The translations under genes were made by a program, and so were the position numbers. A stretch of DNA of 64,000 bases. Source: Chondromyces crocatus. Lineage in GTDB: Bacteria > Myxococcota_A > Polyangia > Polyangiales > Polyangiaceae. The number at the start of each line of letters is the position of its first letter. The first letter of the stretch is position 1. Under the pieces are notes generated by a model. It searched no databases, was not told where the DNA came from, and saw only the letters and a list, made by a program, of their open reading frames with translations. Positions 16,388-23,378 of this stretch are shown here, one piece after another. The stretch lies in NCBI RefSeq assembly GCF_001189295.1, contig NZ_CP012159.1, positions 2,556,001-2,620,000 of the forward strand, in the 5' to 3' direction.

Positions 16388-17596
16388 GTGCGCGTGCTCC
16401 ACGTCCTGCATACCTCGCTCCCGTACATCGCTGGCTACACCATCCGCAGCGACTACATCCTTCGCTCCCAGCGCGACCAGGGCATGCAACCCGCCGTCGT
16501 CACCTCTGCCCAGCAGATCGGCCAGGACGCGCCCCTCGACGTCGTGAGCGGCATCCCGCACTTCCGCACCCAGCCCCTCCAGGGCAAAAACCCCCCGCTC
16601 GTGCGCGAAGCCCGCCTCATGACCGCCCTCGAGCGCCGCATCGAGACCGCCATCGAGGAGTGGCAGCCCGACATCATCCACGCCCACTCCCCCATGCTCG
16701 TCGGCCTCCCGGCCCTCTACGCCGCGCGCCGCTACCACCTCCCGTTCGTCTACGAAGTCCGCGACCTCTGGGAGAACGCCTCCGTCGATCGCGGCAAGTT
16801 CAAGGAAGACTCCCTCCCGTACCGCGCCACCGCCGGCGCCGAGGACGTCGTCTTCAAGCGCGCCGACGCCACCATCACCATCTGCGAGGCCCTCCGCAAC
16901 GTCCTCGCCCCCCGCGTCCGCGACCCGCAAGCCCTCCACGTCGTCGCCAACGGCGCCGACTCCGACAAGTTCGTCCCGCGCCCCGACTCCGAAGCCACCC
17001 GCGAGCGCTACGGCCTTCAGGGCAAGCGCATCATCGGCTACATCGGCACGTTCCAGCCCTACGAGGGCCTCGAACTCCTCATCGAAGCCATCGGCGAGAT
17101 CTCCCGCGACATCCCCGACGCCCACCTCGTCATCACCGGCGCAGGCGGCCAGGAAGAACAGCTCAAGGCCTTCACCCGCGACCGCGGCCTCGGCAACCTC
17201 GTCACCTTCACCGGCCGCGTCCCGCACGACCAGGTCTACGACCTCTATTCCATCGCCAGCCTCATGGCCTACCCGCGCATCCGCACCCGCACCACCGAGA
17301 TCACCACCCCCCTCAAGCCCCTCGAAGCCATGTCGATGGAGCGCCCCGTCATCGTCAGCGACGTCCCCGCCATGGGCGAGCTCGTCCGCGAAGGCGAGAC
17401 CGGCTTCACCTTCCGCGCCGGCGACGTCCACGACCTCGCCCGCCGCTGCGTCGCCGTCCTCAAGGACCCGGACCACCTCGCCACCATCGGCCGCAACGCC
17501 CGCGCCTGGATCCTCCGCGAGCGCCACTGGCAGACCCTCCTCACCCAGTACGCTGGCATCTACGAACAGGCCATCGTGGCCTACCGCTCTCGCTAG
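16388..17596 (+). CDS. GT4 glycosyltransferase, resembling exosortase-A-system-associated type
   Basis: 402 aa, GT-B fold. The N-terminal domain opens with the acceptor loop MRVLHVLHTSLPYIAGYTIR, which matches the pattern of transferases found with PEP-CTERM/exosortase polysaccharide loci. The C-terminal nucleotide-sugar domain has GYIGTFQPYEGLELLIEA, VTFTGRVPHDQV and an EX7E-like block around LEAMSMERPVIVSDVPAM. It would add a sugar to a lipid-linked glycan on the cytoplasmic face. GTG start. No exosortase gene is in the window. The small STAS-like gene follows 27 nt later, probably co-transcribed. Confidence 0.87.
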   Translation: MRVLHVLHTSLPYIAGYTIRSDYILRSQRDQGMQPAVVTSAQQIGQDAPLDVVSGIPHFRTQPLQGKNPPLVREARLMTALERRIETAIEEWQPDIIHAHSPMLVGLPALYAARRYHLPFVYEVRDLWENASVDRGKFKEDSLPYRATAGAEDVVFKRADATITICEALRNVLAPRVRDPQALHVVANGADSDKFVPRPDSEATRERYGLQGKRIIGYIGTFQPYEGLELLIEAIGEISRDIPDAHLVITGAGGQEEQLKAFTRDRGLGNLVTFTGRVPHDQVYDLYSIASLMAYPRIRTRTTEITTPLKPLEAMSMERPVIVSDVPAMGELVREGETGFTFRAGDVHDLARRCVAVLKDPDHLATIGRNARAWILRERHWQTLLTQYAGIYEQAIVAYRSR

Positions 17597-17623
17597 CCCG
17601 ATGCCGCCTGGAGGGGTCAGCGC

Positions 17624-17998
17624 GTGTTCCTGATCAAGGTCGACCGCATCCGTGCGCTCGTGCTCTGCACCCTCTGGGGCCGCATCGAGCTCGACGAGAT
17701 GCGCCGCTTCGACACTGAATTCGGCGACGCGCTGACCTGCCTCCAGGGCCGCAACATCCGCATCAACGCCGACTTCCGCGGCCTCAAGCCCGTCGCCCCC
17801 CAGATCGCCGAGATCCTCCGCCGCCGCCAGGAGCACGCCCTCGACTGCGGCGCCACGAAGATCGCCGAGGTCGCCGACAGCGAAGTCCTCTCCCTCCAGC
17901 TCACCCGCATCGCCCGCGAGAGCGGCGCCGACCGCATCACCCGCCGCTTCCCCACCGACCTTGCCGCCCGCGTCTGGCTCCTCGACGACCAGGCCTGA
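17624..17998 (+). CDS. STAS/SpoIIAA-like small protein
   Basis: 124 aa, one compact alpha/beta domain: beta strand (ALVLCTLWGRIELDEMRRF), helix, strand (NIRINADFRGLKPVAP), helix, and a late VADSEVLSLQL block. The pattern fits the SpoIIAA-like/STAS superfamily but lacks the clear DSSG phospho-loop of the antagonist near 5 kb, so phosphorylation control is doubtful. GTG start, with GGAGGGG about seven bases before it. It follows the glycosyltransferase gene closely. The function is unknown. Confidence 0.65.
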   Translation: MFLIKVDRIRALVLCTLWGRIELDEMRRFDTEFGDALTCLQGRNIRINADFRGLKPVAPQIAEILRRRQEHALDCGATKIAEVADSEVLSLQLTRIARESGADRITRRFPTDLAARVWLLDDQA

Positions 17999-18012
17999 CC
18001 AAGCACCACCCA

Positions 18013-18029
18013 TGCCCGGGTCACGGGCA
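18013..18029. terminator. Possible bidirectional hairpin between convergent genes
   Basis: TGCCCG (18013-18018), a 5-base loop, and CGGGCA (18024-18029) make a perfect 6-bp stem between the 3' ends of the STAS-like gene and the unknown-family array. There is no T tract on either side, so terminator function is only suggested by position. Confidence 0.3.
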
Positions 18030-18058
18030 CCCTAGCGACGCATCGCCCAGCCCGCACA

Positions 18059-18649
18059 TTATGGTAGCGCCCCTCCAAGGACAACGGCGATTCGATCCGA
18101 CCGCTTTTGGCTTTCGAGCCGCTCGATGTGTCGATGCCTCGGATTGAAATCCATGGTCATCGAGATGTAGACGCCATGTTTTCGTCTTTCGACGAAAGCA
18201 CCATCACCCGCTAGTGCGACAACTCTTTGGATCGTCTGGGCATCAATCGATGCCTCACTCAGAAAGAAGTCGCGAAAGGCCAAGCTTCTTGACCTCTTTC
18301 GGAGTTTGTCGGGTTCTTCCAGTGGATACTCTATCAGAATAGCACCATAGATGCAGGATATTCTGTCTGCTATGTCTACGAAGCGTTCGTATACACGTCG
18401 TCCAAGTCGCCTGACTCTTGGGGTCGTCTCTTGTTCTGAAACGCAGAAGATGTCGCCTTCAGTGCGCAGTACGATGCTGCGCTCGCGAGTCTTGAGCATT
18501 TCTGGTTTTTTGATCAACCCAATCAAATTGGGCACATAAAGTTCTTCTGGTAGTGCCCCCGTAGGGACATTGGGGACAAGCGCCTCTACGGCGGGCCTCA
18601 CACCTGCAGTGCCTACGTAGAATGAAAAATCTAGAAAGGGAGCGTCCAT
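18059..18649 (-). CDS. Unrecognised 196-aa family, copy 1 of a tandem array
   Basis: 196 aa, no signal peptide or TM. The family core is visible in all copies: an N-terminal DAPFLDFSFYVG, then RPAVEALVP, a central YERFVDIAD block, YGAILIEYPLE, SLAFRDFFLSE and a C-terminal AGDGAFVE plus YISM. This copy is lower in GC and uses rarer codons than copies 2 and 3, and its intact N-terminus closely matches the broken copy just upstream. I do not recognise the family. Multi-copy soluble proteins of this size are often immunity or antitoxin-like proteins, but nothing in the sequence proves that. Confidence 0.8.
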   Translation of the reverse strand: MDAPFLDFSFYVGTAGVRPAVEALVPNVPTGALPEELYVPNLIGLIKKPEMLKTRERSIVLRTEGDIFCVSEQETTPRVRRLGRRVYERFVDIADRISCIYGAILIEYPLEEPDKLRKRSRSLAFRDFFLSEASIDAQTIQRVVALAGDGAFVERRKHGVYISMTMDFNPRHRHIERLESQKRSDRIAVVLGGALP

Positions 18650-18664
18650 GGGTGTCTCATCTCT

Positions 18665-18781
18665 TCAGCAATGAGAGAATGCGTGCGCCCCTGGAGGGAC
18701 GCTTGGGACGAGCGCTTCTACGGCAGGTCTCACACCCGTAGCGCCTACATAGAACGAGAAATCTAGAAAGGGAGCGTCCAT
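18665..18781 (-). pseudogene. Truncated fourth copy of the 196-aa family
   Basis: A 38-codon open frame starting at ATG 18781. It repeats the family N-terminus (DAPFLDFSFYVG, then RPAVEALVP) nearly base for base with copy 1 for about 85 nt, then runs into unrelated residues and stops at 18665. The upstream leader GGTGAGACACCGATG also matches the leaders of the full copies. The downstream part of the gene is missing, which points to unequal recombination or an incomplete duplication in the array. Confidence 0.85.
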
Positions 18782-18853
18782 CGGTGTCTCACCTCGACAT
18801 GGATGAAATGGGCGGCAGCCCCGGCACGTCAGCGCCGTGCTTCCGACGAGCCA

Positions 18854-19444
18854 TCACGGCAGCGCCTTCCCGAGGACCATGGCGATCCTCATCGATCGTT
18901 CTTGCTGGTCGAGCTGCGCGACCTGGCGATGGCGCGGGTTGAGTTCCTTGTTCATCGAGATGTACACGCCGCGTCTTCGCTGCTCGACATACGCATCGTC
19001 GCCTGCCAGCGCGATGATCTGTTGCACCGTCCTCGACCCGAGCACCTCCTCGCTCACGAAGAAGTCGCGGAAGGCAAGGCTCCTCGGGTCCCGCTGGAGC
19101 TCCTCGGGGGTCTCCAGGGAGTATTCCACCAGAATGGCGCCGTAATAGCAGGAGATCGTGTCGACGATCTCCACGAACCGCTTGTAGACGATGCGCCCGA
19201 GTCGTCTGGGCTGCACCTTCTCCTCGCACGACGGAAAACAGAAGGCCTCCCCCTTCGTGCGCAGCACGACGAGGCGATCGTACACCGCGAGGATCTCTGG
19301 TCCCTTCATCACCCCGATCAGCTTGGGGGCATAGAGCTTCTCCGGTAGCTCCCCTGGAGGCACGTTGGGCACCAGCGCCTCGACGGCGGGCCTCTCCCCT
19401 GCCGCGCCCACGTAGAACGAGAACTCCAGAAACGGCGCGTGCAT
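18854..19444 (-). CDS. Unrecognised 196-aa family, copy 2
   Basis: 196 aa, the same length and block order as copies 1 and 3: HAPFLEFSFYVG, RPAVEALVP, YKRFVEIVD, YGAILVEYSLE, SLAFRDFFVSE, AGDDAYVE and YISM. GC is high and normal for the genome. The ribosome binding site lies in the shared leader GAGATGAGGCACCG. Only 24 nt separate it from the stop of copy 3. The strongest divergence among copies is in the middle (about residues 60-85) and near the C-terminus, as expected if those parts bind different partners. Function unknown. Confidence 0.82.
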   Translation of the reverse strand: MHAPFLEFSFYVGAAGERPAVEALVPNVPPGELPEKLYAPKLIGVMKGPEILAVYDRLVVLRTKGEAFCFPSCEEKVQPRRLGRIVYKRFVEIVDTISCYYGAILVEYSLETPEELQRDPRSLAFRDFFVSEEVLGSRTVQQIIALAGDDAYVEQRRRGVYISMNKELNPRHRQVAQLDQQERSMRIAMVLGKALP

Positions 19445-19468
19445 CGGTGCCTCATCTCGACGAGCCCA

Positions 19469-20059
19469 TCACGGCAGCGCATTGCCGAGGACCTGGGCGA
19501 TTCGCGAAGATCGTTGGTGCCAGTCGAGTTCATCGAGGTGGCGGTGGATCGGGTTGAGCTCATCGATCATCCAGACGTGGACGCCACGCCTTCGCATCTC
19601 GACGAAGGCCTCCTCGCCTGCCAGCGCGACGACATCGCGCACCATCGCAGCGTCGAGTGACTCCTCGCTCACGAAGAAGTCGCGGAATGCCAAGCTCCTC
19701 GGATCCCGCCGAATCTGTTCGGGGGTCTCCAGGGGGTACTCCACCAGAATGGCCCCATAGAAGCAGCGGATCGTGTCGGCGACCTCCACGAACCGCTCGT
19801 ACACGCGACGCCCGAGCCGCTTGCGCCGTGACCGGTTGTCGGGAAGGTGGTTGCAAAAGACATCGCCTTCGGTGCGGAGCACGACGTGCTCATCGCAAAT
19901 CTGGAGGACCTCCGCGCCCTCCATCAGTCCGATCAGGCCTGGTCGATGGATTTGCTCGGGGAGAGCCCCCAGCGGAAGTCCGGGGACCAGCGCCTCGATG
20001 GCAGGCCTCACCCCGCCGGCACCCACGTAGAACGAAAAGTCTAGAAACGGCGCGTCCAT
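19469..20059 (-). CDS. Unrecognised 196-aa family, copy 3
   Basis: 196 aa, again DAPFLDFSFYVG, RPAIEALVP, YERFVEVAD, YGAILVEYPLE, SLAFRDFFVSE and AGEEAFVE, then VWMIDELNP in place of YISM. ATG at 20059 has GGGAGAG a few bases upstream and sets the same N-terminus as the other copies; a start 12 codons earlier is unlikely. It is the promoter-proximal copy, 73 nt after the coiled-coil gene, so all copies are probably one transcript. Function unknown. Confidence 0.82.
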   Translation of the reverse strand: MDAPFLDFSFYVGAGGVRPAIEALVPGLPLGALPEQIHRPGLIGLMEGAEVLQICDEHVVLRTEGDVFCNHLPDNRSRRKRLGRRVYERFVEVADTIRCFYGAILVEYPLETPEQIRRDPRSLAFRDFFVSEESLDAAMVRDVVALAGEEAFVEMRRRGVHVWMIDELNPIHRHLDELDWHQRSSRIAQVLGNALP

Positions 20060-20132
20060 GACTCTCCCACGCTTCAGCGAACACGCATCGAGCACCAGCG
20101 CGCATCAATCCCGTCGGTGCGGCTCTCCGGGG

Positions 20133-21308
20133 TCAATCTGGCGGCACCACCGTATCCGGTGGCAGACCGCCTCGATCGGGCGGCGTCTGCTGCCCTCGCT
20201 CCGCATCCATGTTCGCCCGCATGGCGAGCTCGATCAGTGCCTCCGGCGTCAACCTCCCCAGCGCGGCGAGGATTTCTCCCCGGGTGTTCGGAGGAAGTCG
20301 AAGACGCCGCCTGGAAGTGGCTGCGTCACCGTGGCGCACATCGACCCCGAGGTGCTGATCGGCACCTGGTCTCGTGCCGATCGCGTCTGCGTCTCTCGGC
20401 TCGGATCCAACCTCTTCGGTGTCGCTCGGCTCGGCGAAGCTCACCTCGGCTGGGAGCCTCGCGGCGTCGCCCGGGCCAGCTTCACCCTTCGCTGACTCCT
20501 TCGCAGTTTCTGGCCTCTTCGTCTCACTCGCCCAGGGTTCGCCTCCGGCCGCATCCTTCGCAGCCGCAGCGGACCTCTTCGTCTCACTCGTCCAGGTTTC
20601 GTCTCCGGCCGCATCCTCCGCAGCCATGACGGGTCTCTTCACTTCACTCGTCTCGACGTCGACCTTTGCCGCTCCGCTCGCTGCGGCTTCGACCTTCCTC
20701 GCATCGAGCTTCTCCCCCCTGAACCGCTCACGCCCCAACACCTCGGCGCGGCTCTCCTCAGCCTCCGCCTGCGGCCTCCCATCCGTCTCTGCCTCGCCTC
20801 CCGCGACCCTCGGCGCCTCTCTCGCCAGCGCCGCAGCGGCTGCCTCTGCGGCCCGCTTGCGCCGCGTGTTCGCGCCGCGCAGCGAGATCTGGCTGTTGTA
20901 ACGGATGGTATGCTCGAACAGCGCGAGGACCGACGGATCCTTTCGACGCGCCACGAGCCGCGCCATCGACGCGATGAGCCCGATGTCCGTCTCCCGCTCG
21001 TTCTCCAGCGCCGCCTCGGTCTCGGCCAGCACCTCGGCGAGCTTGTCCACGTGGTGCTTCGCCTTGCGCAGCTCCTCGAGCAGCGCCGTTCTCGTCGTGA
21101 TGCGCATGTGGACCGGCGCGGCGACGCCGAGCGCGTCTCCCAGCAAGGGCACGGCGCGCGCAAGCTCGGTCTCGACCTCGGCGAACCCTTCCTGCTCCCG
21201 GCGCATGCCTCGGAGCGCACCCTTGTTGTGGTCGACGAGCACCCCCTCGAACTGCTGGAGGTCGATGGATAAGGGGCCGCAATACGGGACGGCAGGACGG
21301 ATCGCCAC
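20133..21308 (-). CDS. Coiled-coil protein with tandem repeats, heading the unknown-family array
   Basis: 391 aa, not recognised. Residues 1-165 are helical with strong heptads (LARAVPLLGDAL, LLEELRKAKHHVDKLAEVLA, TEAALENERETDIGLIASMA). The middle (165-330) is disordered, rich in Ala, Glu and Lys, with about three ~20-residue repeats containing SETKR and AAGDE/AAGGE. The last 60 residues include a short helix (NTRGEILAALGRLTPEALIELAMRA, of which only the ends are Pro-rich). GTG start, with GAGG in the leader. It is the first gene of the run that includes the 196-aa paralogues. It might be an effector, scaffold or secreted partner; the sequence does not decide. Confidence 0.6.
   Translation of the reverse strand: MAIRPAVPYCGPLSIDLQQFEGVLVDHNKGALRGMRREQEGFAEVETELARAVPLLGDALGVAAPVHMRITTRTALLEELRKAKHHVDKLAEVLAETEAALENERETDIGLIASMARLVARRKDPSVLALFEHTIRYNSQISLRGANTRRKRAAEAAAAALAREAPRVAGGEAETDGRPQAEAEESRAEVLGRERFRGEKLDARKVEAAASGAAKVDVETSEVKRPVMAAEDAAGDETWTSETKRSAAAAKDAAGGEPWASETKRPETAKESAKGEAGPGDAARLPAEVSFAEPSDTEEVGSEPRDADAIGTRPGADQHLGVDVRHGDAATSRRRLRLPPNTRGEILAALGRLTPEALIELAMRANMDAERGQQTPPDRGGLPPDTVVPPD
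20521..20640 (-). repeat. 60-bp tandem repeat inside the coiled-coil gene
   Basis: Two 60-bp units (20521-20580 and 20581-20640) with a partial third after them, each encoding about 20 residues of the Ala/Glu/Lys-rich linker. The units differ at scattered positions. The period is an exact multiple of three, so copy number can change without breaking the frame. Confidence 0.75.
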
Positions 21309-21978
21309 GGAGACCTCGCTGATCGGGAGGGACCCCCGCAGCGGGGGGTCGGTTAGGTCATCGCGCGCGCCGACCGGGCGACCGGCGCACGCTTACGAGG
21401 TGACCACGACGTCGCCATCCGTCAAGTCGTCCAGGCAGATTTTTCGACCCTCGACGTGCACGGCGCGACGGGATGCCGAGGGGGTCTCCAGAGAGGTCGA
21501 GGTCGTGGGAGGCGGTCACGTGGTCGTGATGGAGGCATCACGACCACGGCTGGGGGCATCACGATCACGGCTGGGAGCACGTCGGTGCCGTTGCGGTGCG
21601 AGCCGCTGTCGTGAACCTCGATGCCGAGACCGTGGTCCGCGAGGACGGGGACGGAGACGGAGACACCGACGTCAGGATCCCAGGAATCGCGTTCGAGATC
21701 GGGGACATCGAGGTCGTCTCTCCGGCTCACGAGGACGTGGACCGTGAAACCGTGGGCGTGCCTGGCGACGACGCCCGCATGACCGGGGATGGCGCGATCG
21801 CCAGGAGCGGGGACGCCATCGGCATGGGCGGGGACGCCGGGGTGACCCGGGGTGACGACGTCGCAGGCCTCCTCGCGGTCCGGGGCTTCTCCTTGTGAGC
21901 GTCGGTACGTCGCCCTTAGCATGAGCCACGAGGCCGACAGCGCCTCGCGCAGACCCTGCCATCGCTCAGGAGGTGCCC
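21309..21978. other. Spacer without a supported gene
   Basis: About 670 bases between the coiled-coil gene and the kelch-like lipoprotein. It contains GACGGGGACGGAGACGGAGAC-type low-complexity runs near 21645 and two near-repeats of GGCATCACGA around 21540-21570. Open frames exist on both strands (for example 21422-21985 minus) but look compositionally random, with Asp/Gly/Val or Pro/Arg runs, and have no domain. The promoter of the lipoprotein must lie at the right end. Confidence 0.5.
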
Positions 21979-23280
21979 ATGTCACACGCCATTCGGTCGC
22001 TCTGCCCCTTGCTGATTGCCGGGCTGTCGCTCGGCTGCGTCATCGTCAAAGCCGATCCCTCGCCCCCCTCACCGCCCGAGGTGCCGGACACTGGCCCCAC
22101 GGACCCTGGCCACGAGCCTCCCCTCGACCCGGAGGACGACCCTCCTCCCGAGCCACCTGGGGACTGTGACCCGTCGATCCCCTCGGGCTGGCGGAGCCTC
22201 TCCAGCTCGGCCTCGGCCGGGCTCACGCGCTGGCTGGACCGTCAGGACGCGATCTACGCCTGGACGGGGAGCGAGCTTCTCGTCCACACGGGCGTCGGGG
22301 GCGCGGTGTACGCCCCGGCCACGGACTCCTGGCGCCCGATGGCCAGCGTCGGGTCCCGCCTCGTCGGCGCGTGGGCCTGGTCGGGTGACGCGCTGTTCGT
22401 GAAGGGCGTGGACAACGACACCAACGCCCAGCGCTGGTTCGCCTACCACCCGGCCACGGACACCTGGGAGACCTTGCCGCCAGCGCCGCTGCTCGACTTC
22501 CGCGGTCACAGCGCGGTCTGGTCCACCACGACCCACGAGCTGCTCGTCTGGGGCGGCGTGGAGGAGCCGAACACCGTCGACGAGCCTTACATCACGTACG
22601 ACGGCGGCGCGGCCTACGACCCGGCCACAGGCACGTGGCGCGTGCTCGCTCCGTCATCGCTCTCCGGGCGCGGGTTCCACGGTGCGATCTGGAACGGCGC
22701 GGCGATGATCGTGTACGGCGGCGCGGAAGGGGAGCTGCTGCCCCTCGGCGACGGCGCGGCCTACGATCCGGCGACCGATGCCTGGACCTCGATCGCGTCG
22801 CCCACCGCGACCTTGCCCCTGGCACCACGCGCCAGCGCGCGGACCTTCGTCGGGGGTCCCTCGGGGAGCGCGGCCATCTTCTGGGGAGGCAACGAGGGAC
22901 CATGCTCCCACTGCATGCCCTTCGATCGCGTCGACGGAGGCGTCTACGACGCCGCCACGGATGCCTGGACCAAGATCCCTTCGCTGGAGACGTCGCCCCT
23001 CGGCAGCTCCGGGCTGCGCTATCAGCCCTCGGTCTGGGTGGGCGCAGGGCGCCTCTGGGTGCTGGGTGGCATCGGTGGCGACGAGGGACCCTGGGGACCG
23101 TTCGACAACGGGGTGGCGTACGATCTCGCCGCAGAGACCTGGTCCACGATCCCTGGTGGTCACGTGCTGGGGGCCCGGAGGGCTGCGTCCGTCGTCTGGA
23201 CGGGCTGCGAGGCGATCTTCTACGGCGGCCTCGACGCGGACAGCGACTGGCTGACCGACGGCGCGATCTACCGGCCCTGA
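21979..23280 (+). CDS. Kelch-like beta-propeller lipoprotein
   Basis: 433 aa. The signal peptide ends LSLGC, a lipobox. A Pro/Asp-rich stalk (about 25-60) is followed by repeated blades of about 50 residues with the kelch-like signature AYDPATxTW / VYDAATDAWTKIP and paired Gly (GGA, GGN, GGI). Six such blades can be counted, consistent with a propeller. It is probably outer-membrane anchored and binds protein or glycan. ATG at 21979 is chosen because AGGAGG ends five bases upstream. No operon partner. Confidence 0.85.
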   Translation: MSHAIRSLCPLLIAGLSLGCVIVKADPSPPSPPEVPDTGPTDPGHEPPLDPEDDPPPEPPGDCDPSIPSGWRSLSSSASAGLTRWLDRQDAIYAWTGSELLVHTGVGGAVYAPATDSWRPMASVGSRLVGAWAWSGDALFVKGVDNDTNAQRWFAYHPATDTWETLPPAPLLDFRGHSAVWSTTTHELLVWGGVEEPNTVDEPYITYDGGAAYDPATGTWRVLAPSSLSGRGFHGAIWNGAAMIVYGGAEGELLPLGDGAAYDPATDAWTSIASPTATLPLAPRASARTFVGGPSGSAAIFWGGNEGPCSHCMPFDRVDGGVYDAATDAWTKIPSLETSPLGSSGLRYQPSVWVGAGRLWVLGGIGGDEGPWGPFDNGVAYDLAAETWSTIPGGHVLGARRAASVVWTGCEAIFYGGLDADSDWLTDGAIYRP

Positions 23281-23378
23281 ACCTGCCAGCCTCGAAATCT
23301 GTCGAACTTCCTTGCCGTGTCTGAAGCGCAGGTAAAGTTCAGGGTCACATAGAGCCCCATTAAGAGTGAATTTGCGGT

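Noticed and set aside
21422-21985. Open frame of 187 codons on the minus strand in the spacer before the kelch-like gene
   Set aside because: Low-complexity His/Asp/Pro composition, no ribosome site or domain; a decayed gene cannot be excluded.
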